A program made the position numbers and the translations under genes. The notes under the pieces are model-generated. The model was not told the origin of the DNA and did not search any database. It saw only the letters and a list, made by a program, of their open reading frames with translations. A stretch of DNA of 64,000 nt from Mixta hanseatica (GTDB lineage: Bacteria > Pseudomonadota > Gammaproteobacteria > Enterobacterales > Enterobacteriaceae): positions 1,302,001-1,366,000 of the forward strand of contig NZ_CP082904.1 of NCBI RefSeq assembly GCF_023517775.1, read 5' to 3'. This document shows positions 26,469 to 37,023 of the stretch, one piece after another. The number at the start of each line of letters is the position of its first letter. Within the stretch, counting starts at the first letter, position 1.

Positions 26469-26480
26469 TATGGAAAAATT

Positions 26481-28469
26481 ATGACCACACAACCTACACA
26501 GAATCCAGTACCGAGTGAATCACCGCGCGACCTGAAGTTTAACGCCGGTAAGATTGATGAGTTTGTGACTTCGCTTGCCTGGCGATACACAGACCGTTTT
26601 GGCTATCAGCATTACACAATCGAAGGGCTGCGTAAGCTGGCGTTTGACGCTATCAGTGGTTTCGGCTGGATTTTAAAAGAGTCCTTTGAGGATGGCGCTA
26701 CGTTAACCTTGCCGAACGAGGCTCTGCTCTGGGCGGAGAATGGCGAATATTACCGCTGGTCAGGGAGTTTACCCAAAGAGGTGCCAGCAGGCTCGACACC
26801 TGATACAACGGGTGGAGTAGGGCATGGAGCATGGGTAGGTATTGGTGATGCTGCCTTAAAAACAATGCTGGCATCAACTGCCGGCGCCAGCATGATCGGA
26901 ATGGAGGCAGGTGGAACGCTTGAGCAAATCATCCACTACGTTACTCCTGAGCAATTCGGCGCCATCGGCGATGGCACGCTACATCCACTTTCTGAACGAT
27001 ACACAACATTATCCGCGGCGCAGGCTGTTTATCCATTTGTTACTGCCCTTAGTCAATCAATCGACTGGGCAGCCTGTCAGAAGGCGGAGAATGAAAACCG
27101 TGGTTTCAGACCAGTCCGTTGCCCTTTTTACGCCAAATACCATCTAGGAAATGATTACCTAAAGTTGGGTGAGAAAAGTAAATGGTACGGGAATACCAAT
27201 CCAACTGTTGATCGCCCCTGCACTACTTTTATCAGAGAAGGATCTAATTCTACATTCGGACAAAACTGTATTGTTAGGGTTATGAACTCAGCGGAGGCCG
27301 GGAGTACAGATGAATTTGTCCGAGGTATAGTATTTAAGGGGTTTTATTTAACACGTAACCGTCCCCGCAGATACAACAGCAAGTACGAGGGGTCAATAGG
27401 TTTTCATGCTAACTTTGCCATCATGGCTGACGTTGATGTGGCCATCAGCGGTTGTGAATACGGATTTTTCGGCTACGGCCCGTGGGGTTTAACCGGACGA
27501 ATTCGTGTGGACTCGTGTCATAAATCTATTTGGTTAGACCCCGATACATCTACGCCGGAGTACATATCTAAAGGCGGCTCTATCACTGCACTTGATTTAC
27601 GTGTTGAAGTTGACGCCTGCGTGTATGGGCCGGTATTGCGCCATTGCCAATACAGTCAACTATCAGGATGGGTAGAAGGCATGATAATTGACTCGTCGGT
27701 TTTCCCTATTTATGACTCGGCAAACGAAACAGCTATAGCGGTTACTACTTACGGATGTGATGGTATCGATATAACCAATCTGGGTATCGAAGCCTGGCAG
27801 GGCGTGCATGTTTACAACAACGGCAGCACCGTCAGTGTTGGTATGAAATGGAATCAGGATAAAAAACTAACCAGTACTACCGGAAAGCACGGGCCGTACC
27901 ACGCAATGTCTGTTCTAATGGGCAATACAGAATTATTTACGCTGCCGTCGGGTAATAATGCTTATTATTATGCGCAAAATGGTGCGATGCTGACTTTGCG
28001 AAATATGACAGGGGATATGTCAACTTCAGATTTTGCTACAACATATCTCATTAATGTAGACACTGCATCACGTTTTATGATGGAGAACACAGGGATTTAT
28101 TTCGGGAGTAGCAGACTGATAGCACCCGCGAATTGGGCAAACATTGACTGTATAAACGACAGATTTATGCCTATTTACCTCGCACCTAACGGTTATGAGT
28201 ATGAGGGGAAAGGTATTTCATATGGGACCACATACTCCACTCAACTCATAAACGGCGGTGATGGCAGGGTGCAACTCACCCCACCAACAGGGTGGAAAAT
28301 AATCGGAGTCGAAGCTTGGGTTATCATTGGAACGCAGGGGCAGGCGACATCCGTGGCTCCCATTGGTATCGTGAGTTTTAGTGATACAGCGGTCATTTTG
28401 CAAACTCCAGTAAATACCGCAAACACATTCAGTATCAACTACAAGCTTCGCCTAAAGGTAAACAAATAA
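26481..28469 (+). CDS. Tailspike with beta-helix domain
   Basis: 662 residues. N-terminal attachment domain (ESPRDLKFNAGKIDEFVTS, SLAWRYTDRFGYQHYTIEGLRKLAFDAI, then GGVGHGAWVGIGDAALK) is the type shared by tailspikes of lambdoid siphophages. EQFGAIGDGTLHPLSERY at about 155 opens the pectate-lyase-like beta helix that binds and probably cuts O-antigen. The C-terminal 100 residues form a small sandwich. The gtr operon following it may change the receptor in the lysogen. Confidence 0.85.
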   Translation: MTTQPTQNPVPSESPRDLKFNAGKIDEFVTSLAWRYTDRFGYQHYTIEGLRKLAFDAISGFGWILKESFEDGATLTLPNEALLWAENGEYYRWSGSLPKEVPAGSTPDTTGGVGHGAWVGIGDAALKTMLASTAGASMIGMEAGGTLEQIIHYVTPEQFGAIGDGTLHPLSERYTTLSAAQAVYPFVTALSQSIDWAACQKAENENRGFRPVRCPFYAKYHLGNDYLKLGEKSKWYGNTNPTVDRPCTTFIREGSNSTFGQNCIVRVMNSAEAGSTDEFVRGIVFKGFYLTRNRPRRYNSKYEGSIGFHANFAIMADVDVAISGCEYGFFGYGPWGLTGRIRVDSCHKSIWLDPDTSTPEYISKGGSITALDLRVEVDACVYGPVLRHCQYSQLSGWVEGMIIDSSVFPIYDSANETAIAVTTYGCDGIDITNLGIEAWQGVHVYNNGSTVSVGMKWNQDKKLTSTTGKHGPYHAMSVLMGNTELFTLPSGNNAYYYAQNGAMLTLRNMTGDMSTSDFATTYLINVDTASRFMMENTGIYFGSSRLIAPANWANIDCINDRFMPIYLAPNGYEYEGKGISYGTTYSTQLINGGDGRVQLTPPTGWKIIGVEAWVIIGTQGQATSVAPIGIVSFSDTAVILQTPVNTANTFSINYKLRLKVNK

Positions 28470-28489
28470 GCCCCTAGCGGGGCTTTTTC
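28469..28489. terminator. Bidirectional terminator between tailspike and gtr operon
   Basis: AGCCCC - TAGC - GGGGCT with T run on the plus side and A run upstream on the other strand; convergent genes end on both sides within 10 bases. Confidence 0.8.
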
Positions 28490-30072
28490 CGTGATTTACG
28501 TAAATATAACAACAGAGAAAGTAAAATAAAAAGAGATGAGAAAATAAAAGGAATTAATGTTATTAATTTATTGTAGCTTAACTCAACATCTCCCTGTATT
28601 GGTCCATTGATAATGGTAATGCCATCTTCAGATGAACTTACTGGTATTTTACTTCCATTATATTTGGCTTGATATCCAGCATAGTACATTACTGGAAGCT
28701 CGATTTCACCAGATTCTGACGCACTTACTTTGAACGTAATAGATGACCAGGAATGGATAATTGCCAATAGGTATGGCTTGTTTTTAATCTCCTGGATTTT
28801 GCTTATATTTCTTTCCTTAGCATCCTCAAAATCCGTGTTCATATAGTCATGGAACTCATGATGCCTTATTTCGTCCACTCTGTTTTGCATTGCTGACTGC
28901 ATTGGAAAAAAAGAAAAAATAAAAGAGAATGTTAGTATTGTGGCGTTTAAAATAGTAGAGTTGATGCTCTTTAAGAAAAAAACAGAAACTATCACCGTGG
29001 CTGGCACTGCAATCAGCATTAGCCTCCACGGGAACTGTATAAACCTTATTAACGGGGTTTTCTCGCTAATCATGTACCACGGGAATAAATTTGTGGATGC
29101 AGCAAAAAAAAGCAAAGCTATAATGGCTATCGATTTTGTTCCCAAAGAGTCAGGAATGAAACTTTTAAATAAATAGCAAAACAAAAGTATATTTAAAACC
29201 AAGCCTGATGATATAACCAATCCCTTTGTCGTCATCCCCGTAGTCAGCGGCTCTGAAAAAATAAGCTCGGTAATGCTAACGCCAAACTTGCCAATAGTGT
29301 TATATGATACTGCCAGTGCGTGAAACGCAAAAACATCACCTTTGAAAAAATGATATATTAACGGAATAGTGAAAAAAAGCGACGCGGCTGAAACGAAGAT
29401 GATACATTTAGCTATGTAGATTAAATTCTGCTTATTAGTTGCCATCCTGACGTTAATTGTAAAGTAAAGCGTGATATATATTAAGCAAACTATAAATGAC
29501 GGAATATTTGAAAGAAGAACGGCAAGTACACCGAGTGGAAATAAGGCTTTGCCTTCAACATCCTTTATTATAGCTCTTGCGCCCGTTATTATCATCGGTG
29601 CAAATGCCATTGCCATTAGTTCTCCAGCGTCAATGCGAATATACGCATCATTGAGAAAATAACCTGAGCCTACAAAAAGTATAGCTGCTATGGCGGCATA
29701 GTATCTACATCTTAATACAGTAAATGATGATAAATACATGGATGCAAATGCAATTATTATTATTACAGCAATACTAATCTTGAATTGCGTTACGTCACTA
29801 ATACTATAAAGCGAAAACGCCTTAATCAATCCCATCAAGTATGCGCTTAATGGGGGGTAGAACATATTCCACGAATATCCATACCAGTTGTCACTATAGT
29901 AGTCAAACAAAGGTGGCATGTTTATGTGATACAACTGATTATTAATATCTTTCATTCTTTGGAAGTGGGCCATAGCGTCATAGCTATAGAAAGTTCCACC
30001 CATAAAGCATGGATATAGCAAGACGAATAGGCTTGCCAGGGCAAATAATACAATATGTCTATTTCTTTTCAT
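28474..30072 (-). CDS. Multi-pass membrane protein, putative GT-C glycosyltransferase
   Basis: 532 residues with at least ten hydrophobic segments. FYSYDAMAHFQRMKDINNQL after the first membrane helix (acidic residues in the first periplasmic loop) and NMFYPPLSAYLMGLI are typical of GT-C fold transferases of the PTPS-related/YfhO group. Last gene of the gtr operon, 58 bases after the previous one. Very AT-rich, unlike the phage late genes. Likely transfers or modifies a sugar on O-antigen; specificity unknown. Confidence 0.65.
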   Translation of the reverse strand: MKRNRHIVLFALASLFVLLYPCFMGGTFYSYDAMAHFQRMKDINNQLYHINMPPLFDYYSDNWYGYSWNMFYPPLSAYLMGLIKAFSLYSISDVTQFKISIAVIIIIAFASMYLSSFTVLRCRYYAAIAAILFVGSGYFLNDAYIRIDAGELMAMAFAPMIITGARAIIKDVEGKALFPLGVLAVLLSNIPSFIVCLIYITLYFTINVRMATNKQNLIYIAKCIIFVSAASLFFTIPLIYHFFKGDVFAFHALAVSYNTIGKFGVSITELIFSEPLTTGMTTKGLVISSGLVLNILLFCYLFKSFIPDSLGTKSIAIIALLFFAASTNLFPWYMISEKTPLIRFIQFPWRLMLIAVPATVIVSVFFLKSINSTILNATILTFSFIFSFFPMQSAMQNRVDEIRHHEFHDYMNTDFEDAKERNISKIQEIKNKPYLLAIIHSWSSITFKVSASESGEIELPVMYYAGYQAKYNGSKIPVSSSEDGITIINGPIQGDVELSYNKLITLIPFIFSSLFILLSLLLYLRKSRKKPR

Positions 30073-30130
30073 AAATGCACCAGTTGTTTAAATGGGGCCT
30101 ATATTTCTGATTATTTTAAGTGGCGCTGAG

Positions 30131-31561
30131 CTACTGTAATTCTATATGGATGTCTTTCTCTGCATATATATTAAAATATCTTTTTTGAGTAAGGGTGGCC
30201 TTTTCTTTAGTCATTTCTGGGATACCCATTTCAGCCTTTACTCCATAGTGTTTTAACATCACCATTCCAGACCAGTTATAAAGCGGCATGACCATCCACT
30301 TAAGGGAAGGGAATCTCTTAAATTCCATGTTAGTAGCGACGGCGGTAGATATCTGACCAGAGATATACACCTTTTTACCATCCAGCTTAGGTGGCAACGA
30401 AGATGCTATATCATAGAACACCTTATCTTCGAGCGAGCGCTGATGTTTACTTGCATTTCCATATGCAGACGAGTAAGACAAGGAGAACATTACAGGAATA
30501 ATGCATACGATTGTTGTGATTTTTTTTGATGAGAGTATGGATGCTAGGTAGCCGATAAGTAGCATAAACCCAGGCAATCCCATCATTACGCGAGGGGCAA
30601 CCACAGTTTTATCGACAAAGATAAATGGTCCAGCAATTGAGAATAGTGCCACTGCAATGCCTGAAGCAAACATAGCAAAGCCAATAATTTTGGATGGTAA
30701 AGAAAAATCAGACTTTGCCACTCTGAAAGACAGAATTATCAAGCCAACAATCGCAACTATAATAATCAGTACCCAAGCCATGTAAAGCGAGTCATTCATC
30801 AGGCTTGATGCGATATTCCAGAATCTTTCAAAGTTGTAAAACAGGCTTTTAGCCGGATCATCAGCTTTTAATACAAGATCTGAGTGAACATTTTTCGACA
30901 AGAAGAATGGGGTCACACCCTTCATGTAGATTATCATCCCAATAATTGCGCTGGCCGCTCTTTCGACAGACATTCGTAATGCATCTATTCCGTTTCCCCA
31001 ACTGTAAAGTGCGAAAGTTATTTCTATGGCGCACAAAGATAGGAACACATTTATTGTTGCTTGATAGAGACTCAAGGCAAGCACAAGGCATACAGCACCA
31101 AATAGCACCCTAAATGCCAACTTAAATGATGCAGCCATTTTAGAGTAAGGCAATACGGCAAGGAAAACTCCAAGCATCATGGGGAAGGAGTCAAAGTGAT
31201 AAGAAAGATTTTGAAGGAAGAACGGGCTTAATGAAAATAAAGAAAAAACTACGCCAGATGCGATGCCACGATTAATCGCAAACCGGCAATAAAGCATTAC
31301 TGACGAAGCTCCAAGCAATACGCCAGCCAGTATCAGAGATAATGGGAAAGAATCAACAACGAATCCTGAACCAAACCCAAGTGCCATGACAGCAACGTCA
31401 GACAGAGGGCGACCAAGTGCTCCCCAGTACGCCTCACCATTTGCCGTTCTAAGTATATCATCCTGATATAAAACGCCTGAAAGCATGATCGGCAACACAA
31501 AGAGTGCTGTAGTCAAAACAATTACCCAGCACCCGCTATCAAATTTATTCAACTTCAACAT
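30131..31561 (-). CDS. O-antigen glucosyltransferase (GtrII-like, Gtr specificity protein)
   Basis: 476 residues, about 11 membrane segments. The first periplasmic loop has [24 protein letters not shown], which is the GtrII (Glucos_trans_II) signature with the acidic pair. It moves glucose from undecaprenyl-phosphate-glucose to O-antigen in the periplasm, changing serotype. Starts inside the end of gtrB (17 bases overlap). Confidence 0.85.
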   Translation of the reverse strand: MLKLNKFDSGCWVIVLTTALFVLPIMLSGVLYQDDILRTANGEAYWGALGRPLSDVAVMALGFGSGFVVDSFPLSLILAGVLLGASSVMLYCRFAINRGIASGVVFSLFSLSPFFLQNLSYHFDSFPMMLGVFLAVLPYSKMAASFKLAFRVLFGAVCLVLALSLYQATINVFLSLCAIEITFALYSWGNGIDALRMSVERAASAIIGMIIYMKGVTPFFLSKNVHSDLVLKADDPAKSLFYNFERFWNIASSLMNDSLYMAWVLIIIVAIVGLIILSFRVAKSDFSLPSKIIGFAMFASGIAVALFSIAGPFIFVDKTVVAPRVMMGLPGFMLLIGYLASILSSKKITTIVCIIPVMFSLSYSSAYGNASKHQRSLEDKVFYDIASSLPPKLDGKKVYISGQISTAVATNMEFKRFPSLKWMVMPLYNWSGMVMLKHYGVKAEMGIPEMTKEKATLTQKRYFNIYAEKDIHIELQ

Positions 31562-32474
31562 TTTTCTTCCTTTGCTTAAGAATAAATCTCGGTCGCTGCT
31601 TGGACTCTAAATAAATCCTGCCGATGTACTCACCAAGAACACCAATCCCAATCAGTTGAACCCCGCCAAGGAACAGGATGGAGACAAGCAGAGAAGGATA
31701 CCCGCGCACAGCATTACCGAATGCTAGCGTATCTACAATCATCCACGCACCGTAGATAAATGCTATGCCAGCTACGATGAGACCGATGTACGTCCATACG
31801 CGCAGAGGGAATGTTGAGAAGCTTGTTATCCCCTCAAGGGCAAGGTTCCACAGTTTCCACCCGTTGAATTTTGTATTACCGGCAACGCGTTCCGCACGGG
31901 CGTATTCGACAACATCAGTACGACCGCCAACCCAGCTCAGGATGCCTTTCATGAACAGGTTGCGCTCTGGCAGCAGCCTGATGTTGTCCACCACTTCCCG
32001 AGACATGAGGCGGAAATCACCTACGTTCTCTTCAATCTTCGGGTTGCTGATTTTGTTGTGCAGCTTATAGAACATTTCAGCGCTCTTGCGCTTCAGGCGG
32101 CCATCCGTAGAACGGTCCGTGCGTTTCGCCAGAACGACATCGGCTCCTTCCTGCCATTTGGCTATCAGCTGCGGAATCACTTCAATCGGGTCCTGCAGAT
32201 CAACGTCGATGGGAATGACCGCGTCTCCGGTGGCATGCTCAAGCCCAGCGAACAGCGCCGGCTCTTTACCAAAGTTACGCGTGAAAGACAGCGGCTTAAC
32301 GAGAGGATCAGACACGGCCAGCGCGTTGATAATGCTCTCTGTGCTGTCTTTACTGCCGTCATTAATAAAGACAATTTCCACTTCATACTGAGGTAGTTCT
32401 TTGCGAACGGCCTGATAAAAGATAGGTATGGCGTCCTCTTCATTGAACACCGGAACCACGAGAGATATTTTCAT
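31545..32474 (-). CDS. gtrB: Bactoprenol glucosyltransferase GtrB
   Basis: 309 residues. GT2 fold: [49 protein letters not shown] and two C-terminal membrane helices (about 235-255 and 268-288). Makes undecaprenyl-phosphate glucose from UDP-glucose. ATGA-type overlap with gtrA. Less AT-rich than the two transferase genes that follow, as usual in gtr clusters: gtrAB conserved, gtr specificity genes variable. Confidence 0.93.
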   Translation of the reverse strand: MKISLVVPVFNEEDAIPIFYQAVRKELPQYEVEIVFINDGSKDSTESIINALAVSDPLVKPLSFTRNFGKEPALFAGLEHATGDAVIPIDVDLQDPIEVIPQLIAKWQEGADVVLAKRTDRSTDGRLKRKSAEMFYKLHNKISNPKIEENVGDFRLMSREVVDNIRLLPERNLFMKGILSWVGGRTDVVEYARAERVAGNTKFNGWKLWNLALEGITSFSTFPLRVWTYIGLIVAGIAFIYGAWMIVDTLAFGNAVRGYPSLLVSILFLGGVQLIGIGVLGEYIGRIYLESKQRPRFILKQRKKNVEVE

Positions 32475-32830
32475 TTCGCATCCCTGAAAACGATGAATCG
32501 CGAGTAAAAGAAGCCCGTCACAAGGCTGATTGCTGAGAACAGGATAAGAGTTACGATCGGGTTAAGCTCAAGGCGGTCACTCATTGCACCAACTGATGCG
32601 GCCATAGCGCCCATGAAAGCAACATAAAGGATATAGCGCCCGGGCGTTACCCGACTGCCGAAGGTGTAGCGAGCATTAACGCAGAACGAGAAGGTGACAG
32701 CGATGATGAAGGCTATGAGGTTAGCAATGCTCTGGCTGGCACCCGCCACCCAGCACGCGCCAAAAACTATCCAGTGTATAGCCGTGTTCAGAACACCCAC
32801 CGACACATATTTAGAGAACAACCTGAGCAT
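32471..32830 (-). CDS. gtrA: Bactoprenol-linked glucose flippase GtrA
   Basis: 119 residues with four membrane helices ([77 protein letters not shown]). Flips undecaprenyl-phosphate glucose to the periplasm. First gene of the operon; 170 bases upstream to the att site with no other gene. Confidence 0.92.
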   Translation of the reverse strand: MLRLFSKYVSVGVLNTAIHWIVFGACWVAGASQSIANLIAFIIAVTFSFCVNARYTFGSRVTPGRYILYVAFMGAMAASVGAMSDRLELNPIVTLILFSAISLVTGFFYSRFIVFRDAK

Positions 32831-33020
32831 ATGTAACCAATCCTTATGAGAGTTGTCTGATCTTAACGGCGGTCACACAGAAGGCAAGAGAGAGGTGAGA
32901 CAAATGTGGGACATGCAGGGCTTTGTGACCTTTGCCAAAGCTTTGCATGTTTTCGCATCGTGGGACGTGTGAGCGCGGCAGAATGCGGTAAGTTATTGTG
33001 TTAAAAGGTGATTCTAGGAA

Positions 33021-33065
33021 CTTCTAAGCCGTAGGTCACAGGTTCGAATCCTGTAGGGCGTGCCA
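33021..33065 (+). other. Attachment core: 3' part of tRNA-Arg(UCU), attR-type of the first prophage
   Basis: CTTCTAAG (anticodon loop with TCT), GGTTCGAATCC (T arm) and AGGGCGTGCCA (acceptor with CCA) are the 3' 45 bases of a tRNA-Arg(UCU)-type gene (argU). The preceding bases do not form a 5' tRNA half, so this is an att duplicate, not a gene. The intact tRNA should lie to the left outside the window. Order gtrA - att - int is that of P22-type attP, meaning a second int-first element follows. Confidence 0.85.
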
Positions 33066-33080
33066 TTAAATATCAATTAG

Positions 33081-33616
33081 TTACGCAATCCGCAAACCTA
33101 CCTGATTTCCTCCTTGTGTCGTATTTGTGTCGTTGTCACCTAAAAGTGAGTCAATTTTGCGCGCATGCTCCGTTAAGTGGTTAGGGGCGAGGTGAGCATA
33201 TCGACGCACCATTTCTATGCTTTCCCAGCCACCCATTTCCTGCAGCGCCGACAACGGAACTCCTGACTGAATGAGCCAGCTTGCCCAGGTGTGTCGCAAG
33301 TCGTGAAACCGGAAGTCCTCAATACCTGCCCGCTTGAGTCCGATCCGCCACGCTGTGTTATCATCACACCGCATCTTCCTGACCGCCGGAGTCTTGGTTC
33401 CGTCAGGCCGGGTTGCCTCTTTGGTGTGGACGAATACCCATCGCGAATGTTTCCCGATTTGCTCCTTTAACACCCTGCATGCCGTATCATTCAGAGCCAC
33501 GCCAATAGACTTGCCCGCTTTGGCGTTCTCGGGGTTTATCCATGCGACCTTTCTTTGCATATCGACCTGCGTCCATTTAAGGTCGAGGATGTTGCTGCGC
33601 CGTAGTCCGGTAGTCC
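33081..33616 (-). pseudogene. Tyrosine integrase, N-terminally truncated
   Basis: The minus frame is open from the junction near 33616 to 33081. It begins [14 protein letters not shown] (catalytic Arg), and continues with [15 protein letters not shown] (HxxR) and [15 protein letters not shown] (catalytic Tyr). The SAM-like N-terminal domain and about half the protein are missing; in their place, on the other strand, a DUF927 gene starts abruptly. The first internal ATG (33560) would remove the catalytic Arg. Likely the integrase of the second, decayed prophage. Non-functional. Confidence 0.82.
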
Positions 33617-34707
33617 ACTTCTATGAGCAATCGAGCGCCGGCAAAACTACGACCGCGAATGTCGCCAGTAGTCTCTACGGCAACCCTGACCAGCTGCGAC
33701 TGACATGGTACGGCACCGCTCTAGGGCTGGCTAATGAAGCTGCCGCCCACAATGATGCGCTGATGCCGCTGGATGAAGTGGGGCAAGGCGCTGATCCAGT
33801 TAGCGTCTCGCAGTCAGCTTATGCGCTTTTTAACGGCGTAGGGAAACTTCAGGGAGTCAAAGAAGGCGGTAACCGTGATCTGAAACGCTGGCGCACAGTG
33901 GCGATCAGCACCGGCGAGATGGATTTAGAAACCTTCATCGCTATGGCGGGTCGCAAAGCGAAGGCCGGGCAGTTGGTCAGGCTGCTGAATATCCTACTGA
34001 GTAAGGCTGTGAGATTCCACCAGCACGAGAACGGCAAGCAGCACGCCGATGCGCTGAAAGACGCTTATCAGAATCATCACGGGGCAGCAGGACGTGAATG
34101 GATCAAATGGTTAGCAGGCAATCAGCAACAGGCTACTGAGGCTGTCAGAGAAGCGGAGGCGCGCTGGCGAAGTCTTATCCCGGCAGAATACGGCGAGCAG
34201 GTACACCGCGTGGGCGCACGCTTTGCCATTCTTGAGGCTGCGTTACTGCTGGGCCGCGTTATCAATGGATGGGACGAGCAGACGTGCCGCGACGCCGTTC
34301 AGCACAGCTATGACGCCTGGGTGAGAGAGTTTGGTACCGGCAACAAAGAACATCAGCAGATCATCGCCCAGTGTGAAGCGTTTCTGAACGCCAATGGCTA
34401 CAGCCGGTTTGCCCCTTTCCCGTATGACCCTCAGTCGATGCCAATCCGTGAGATGGCTGGCTATCGCGCCAGCGGCAACCATGACGATGATCCGATCGTC
34501 TTTTACACCTTCCCGGCAACGTTCGAGCAAGAGATAGCCAGTGGATTCAATCCCAAGCAGTTCGCCCGGGTGCTGGCAGAGAGCGGCATGCTGACACCAC
34601 CGACCAGCGGCAGAGGCTTCCAGCGTAAGTCGCCCAGGATTAACAAGCGTCAGTACAACGTCTACGTGATCCAGTACCGACCAGAGGATGAGGCACTGGA
34701 AGAGTAA
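33617..34707 (+). pseudogene. DUF927 helicase-like protein, N-terminally truncated
   Basis: Open from [18 protein letters not shown] (Walker A) through NDALMPLDEVGQGADP (Walker B-like) and WRTVAISTGEMDLETFI to IQYRPEDEALEE. This is the C-terminal part of a DUF927 (phage/plasmid replication ATPase, distant from P4 alpha and primase-helicases). The N-terminal half is lost at a junction with the integrase; upstream codons in this frame are antisense integrase DNA. No start or ribosome site belongs to it. Confidence 0.82.
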
Positions 34708-34708
34708 G

Positions 34709-34722
34709 CCTCACATGTGAGG
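34709..34722. repeat. 14-bp perfect palindrome after DUF927 gene
   Basis: CCTCACATGTGAGG, 1 base after the DUF927 stop, followed by ATTTTAG. Could be a weak terminator or an operator at the edge of the repeat array that begins nine bases further on. Confidence 0.5.
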
Positions 34723-34730
34723 ATTTTAGT

Positions 34731-34841
34731 GTTGGTTCAGTTAGTTCAGTTGGTTCAATCTTTTATTATCTTTGATTTATAAGGAAATTAAATTCAAAAG
34801 TGAACCAACACTGAACCAACAAAGGGCTGTTTTGAACCAAC
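34731..34841. repeat. Iteron-like array of TTGGTTCA repeats in two orientations
   Basis: Three tandem 9-mers GTTGGTTCA / GTTAGTTCA / GTTGGTTCA (34731-34757), a 43-base AT-rich segment, then three inverted copies TGAACCAAC at 34801, 34812 and 34833, spaced 11 and 21 bases (one and two helical turns). No gene is present. Repeats flanking an AT-rich core beside a replication ATPase gene look like a replication origin (as in P4-type crr/ori), though a regulatory region for the next gene or an RNA hairpin is also possible. Confidence 0.6.
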
Positions 34842-34880
34842 ATACTCAGCGTAAAAACATTATTTTTCAGGTCGGCGCAC

Positions 34881-35190
34881 ATGGTAAGTGACAAAAAAAG
34901 CAGAAGAACTTGAAGCGAAAGGTTTGCACAGAAGAGCAGCCTCTCGCTGGCTGGAGGTGTTCGACAATTGCGACACAGAAGTCGGGCGGGAGTGGATCAG
35001 ATCCCGCCGCAATCAGTGTCTGGCGAAGCGTGTTCGCCCTGCTGTGCTTATTGACACCTTTGGCGATGTCACCAGAGCCGCAGGCGACACACAGCGCAGA
35101 ATGGGGTTAGCCAAACCGGACGGCGAGGCCTTCAGGTTGAAAGATGAAGTGAGTTATCAATCAAGGAAGGTCGGAAAACAAAGAAAGTAA
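34881..35190 (+). pseudogene. PerC-family transcription regulator with probable frameshift near the start
   Basis: ELEAKGLHRRAASRWLEVFDNC and EWIRSRRNQCL form the PerC signature (AARRW...RRNxC). PerC proteins act as transcription activators in enteropathogens and phages. ATG at 34881 reads MVSDKK, the normal family start, then meets an A7 run (34892-34898) and shifts into a stop; with A6 it would continue in the frame of the signature. A GTG at 34888 can start the signature frame directly, so the gene may still be made. The C-terminus is ordinary (RKVGKQRK). Confidence 0.72.
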
Positions 35191-35256
35191 CAACAATTGC
35201 AATGTTAATAATTATTGATAGGATGTTTCCGATTGCAATCAATGGAAATATAAAGA

Positions 35257-35613
35257 ATGAAAAAGGTTTTGGCAGTGGCGCTTGGGGCGTTGTTACTTTC
35301 AGGATGTACTGTGCGTGTTGCTGATATGACTGTCGCAAGCACCAAAAACTACAATTTGAACGCAGCTAAGTTTGAGAAAGGTGCTCGCGTGACCGGCGAA
35401 GATAAAGCGCCAATCGTAATTTTCCCTTTAGGTATTCCGAACGTTAAAACGGCTATGGATCACGCTATTGAGAAAGATAAGTGTGCGGTTGGCTTGAGCG
35501 ATGTGGTTATCTACCAGTTAAACCACGCCTTCCTCTTCGGCACATACGGTTTCCGTGTTGAGGGTACGCAAATTATCGACAAATCACAGATGGGATGTGA
35601 AAACCACATCTGA
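35257..35613 (+). CDS. Phage lipoprotein
   Basis: 118 residues. Signal MKKVLAVALGALLLSGC (lipobox LLSGC, Cys 17), mature part with two more Cys (DKCAVGLSD, QMGCENH) that may pair. Own terminator behind. Likely moron of the second prophage affecting the outer membrane. Unrecognised family. Confidence 0.7.
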   Translation: MKKVLAVALGALLLSGCTVRVADMTVASTKNYNLNAAKFEKGARVTGEDKAPIVIFPLGIPNVKTAMDHAIEKDKCAVGLSDVVIYQLNHAFLFGTYGFRVEGTQIIDKSQMGCENHI

Positions 35614-35618
35614 TAGCA

Positions 35619-35642
35619 AGCCACCTTCGGGTGGCTTTTTTC
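35619..35642 (+). terminator. Terminator after the phage lipoprotein
   Basis: AGCCACC - TTCG - GGTGGCT then TTTTTT: stable tetraloop hairpin with T run. Confidence 0.8.
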
Positions 35643-35656
35643 TAGGGGGCAAGGAA

Positions 35657-35692
35657 ATGAAAAAGTCTATTCTGGCATGTTTTATATCTGTG
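35657..35692 (+). pseudogene. Signal-peptide gene cut by IS911-like copy 2
   Basis: ATG AAA AAG with AAGGGGGCAAGGA-like ribosome site; MKKSILACFISV is then interrupted by the IS, where the frame ends after ten residues (SGLLNLAT). Probably a small secreted or lipoprotein gene. No matching 3' part is seen past the IS, so the downstream portion was deleted. Confidence 0.55.
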
Positions 35693-35764
35693 TGTAGTGG
35701 TTTACTGAATTTGGCCACCTGAACAGAGGTGATATGCTCACCTCAGAACATTACAGGTGCCTCA

Positions 35765-36933
<1,169 letters not shown>

Positions 36934-36941
36934 CCACTACA

Positions 36942-37023
36942 AGGAGCACATGCTAAAGCTCGAGATGAACAGCGCATGCGATTGTTGGCTTCATATTCTT
37001 CCGAATTCAGAAACAGCTTTTAG
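36942..37023 (+). pseudogene. C-terminal fragment after IS copy 2
   Basis: One frame is open from the IS edge (GAHAKARDEQRMRLLASY to FRNSF) and stops at TAG 37021-37023. 26 residues with good helical character. It does not continue the signal peptide gene on the left of the IS and stops where the moron leader begins, in the position of the end of the tail assembly chaperone gene of the first prophage. Confidence 0.4.

Noticed and set aside
32831..33020. P22-like Dam/OxyR phase-variable gtr promoter
   Set aside because: Only one GATC at 32859-32862 and no paired sites; the required architecture is absent.
33001..33065. Complete tRNA gene
   Set aside because: Only the 3' 45 bases match tRNA-Arg; the upstream bases cannot form the D arm or the 5' acceptor strand.
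33334..33616. N-terminal part of the DUF927 reading frame
   Set aside because: This part is antisense to the integrase fragment; the real protein homology begins at about 33617.
35257..35613. Toxin-antitoxin pair formed by the PerC-like gene and lipoprotein
   Set aside because: The lipoprotein has a clear lipobox and own terminator, PerC proteins are regulators, and no toxin-like fold is present.
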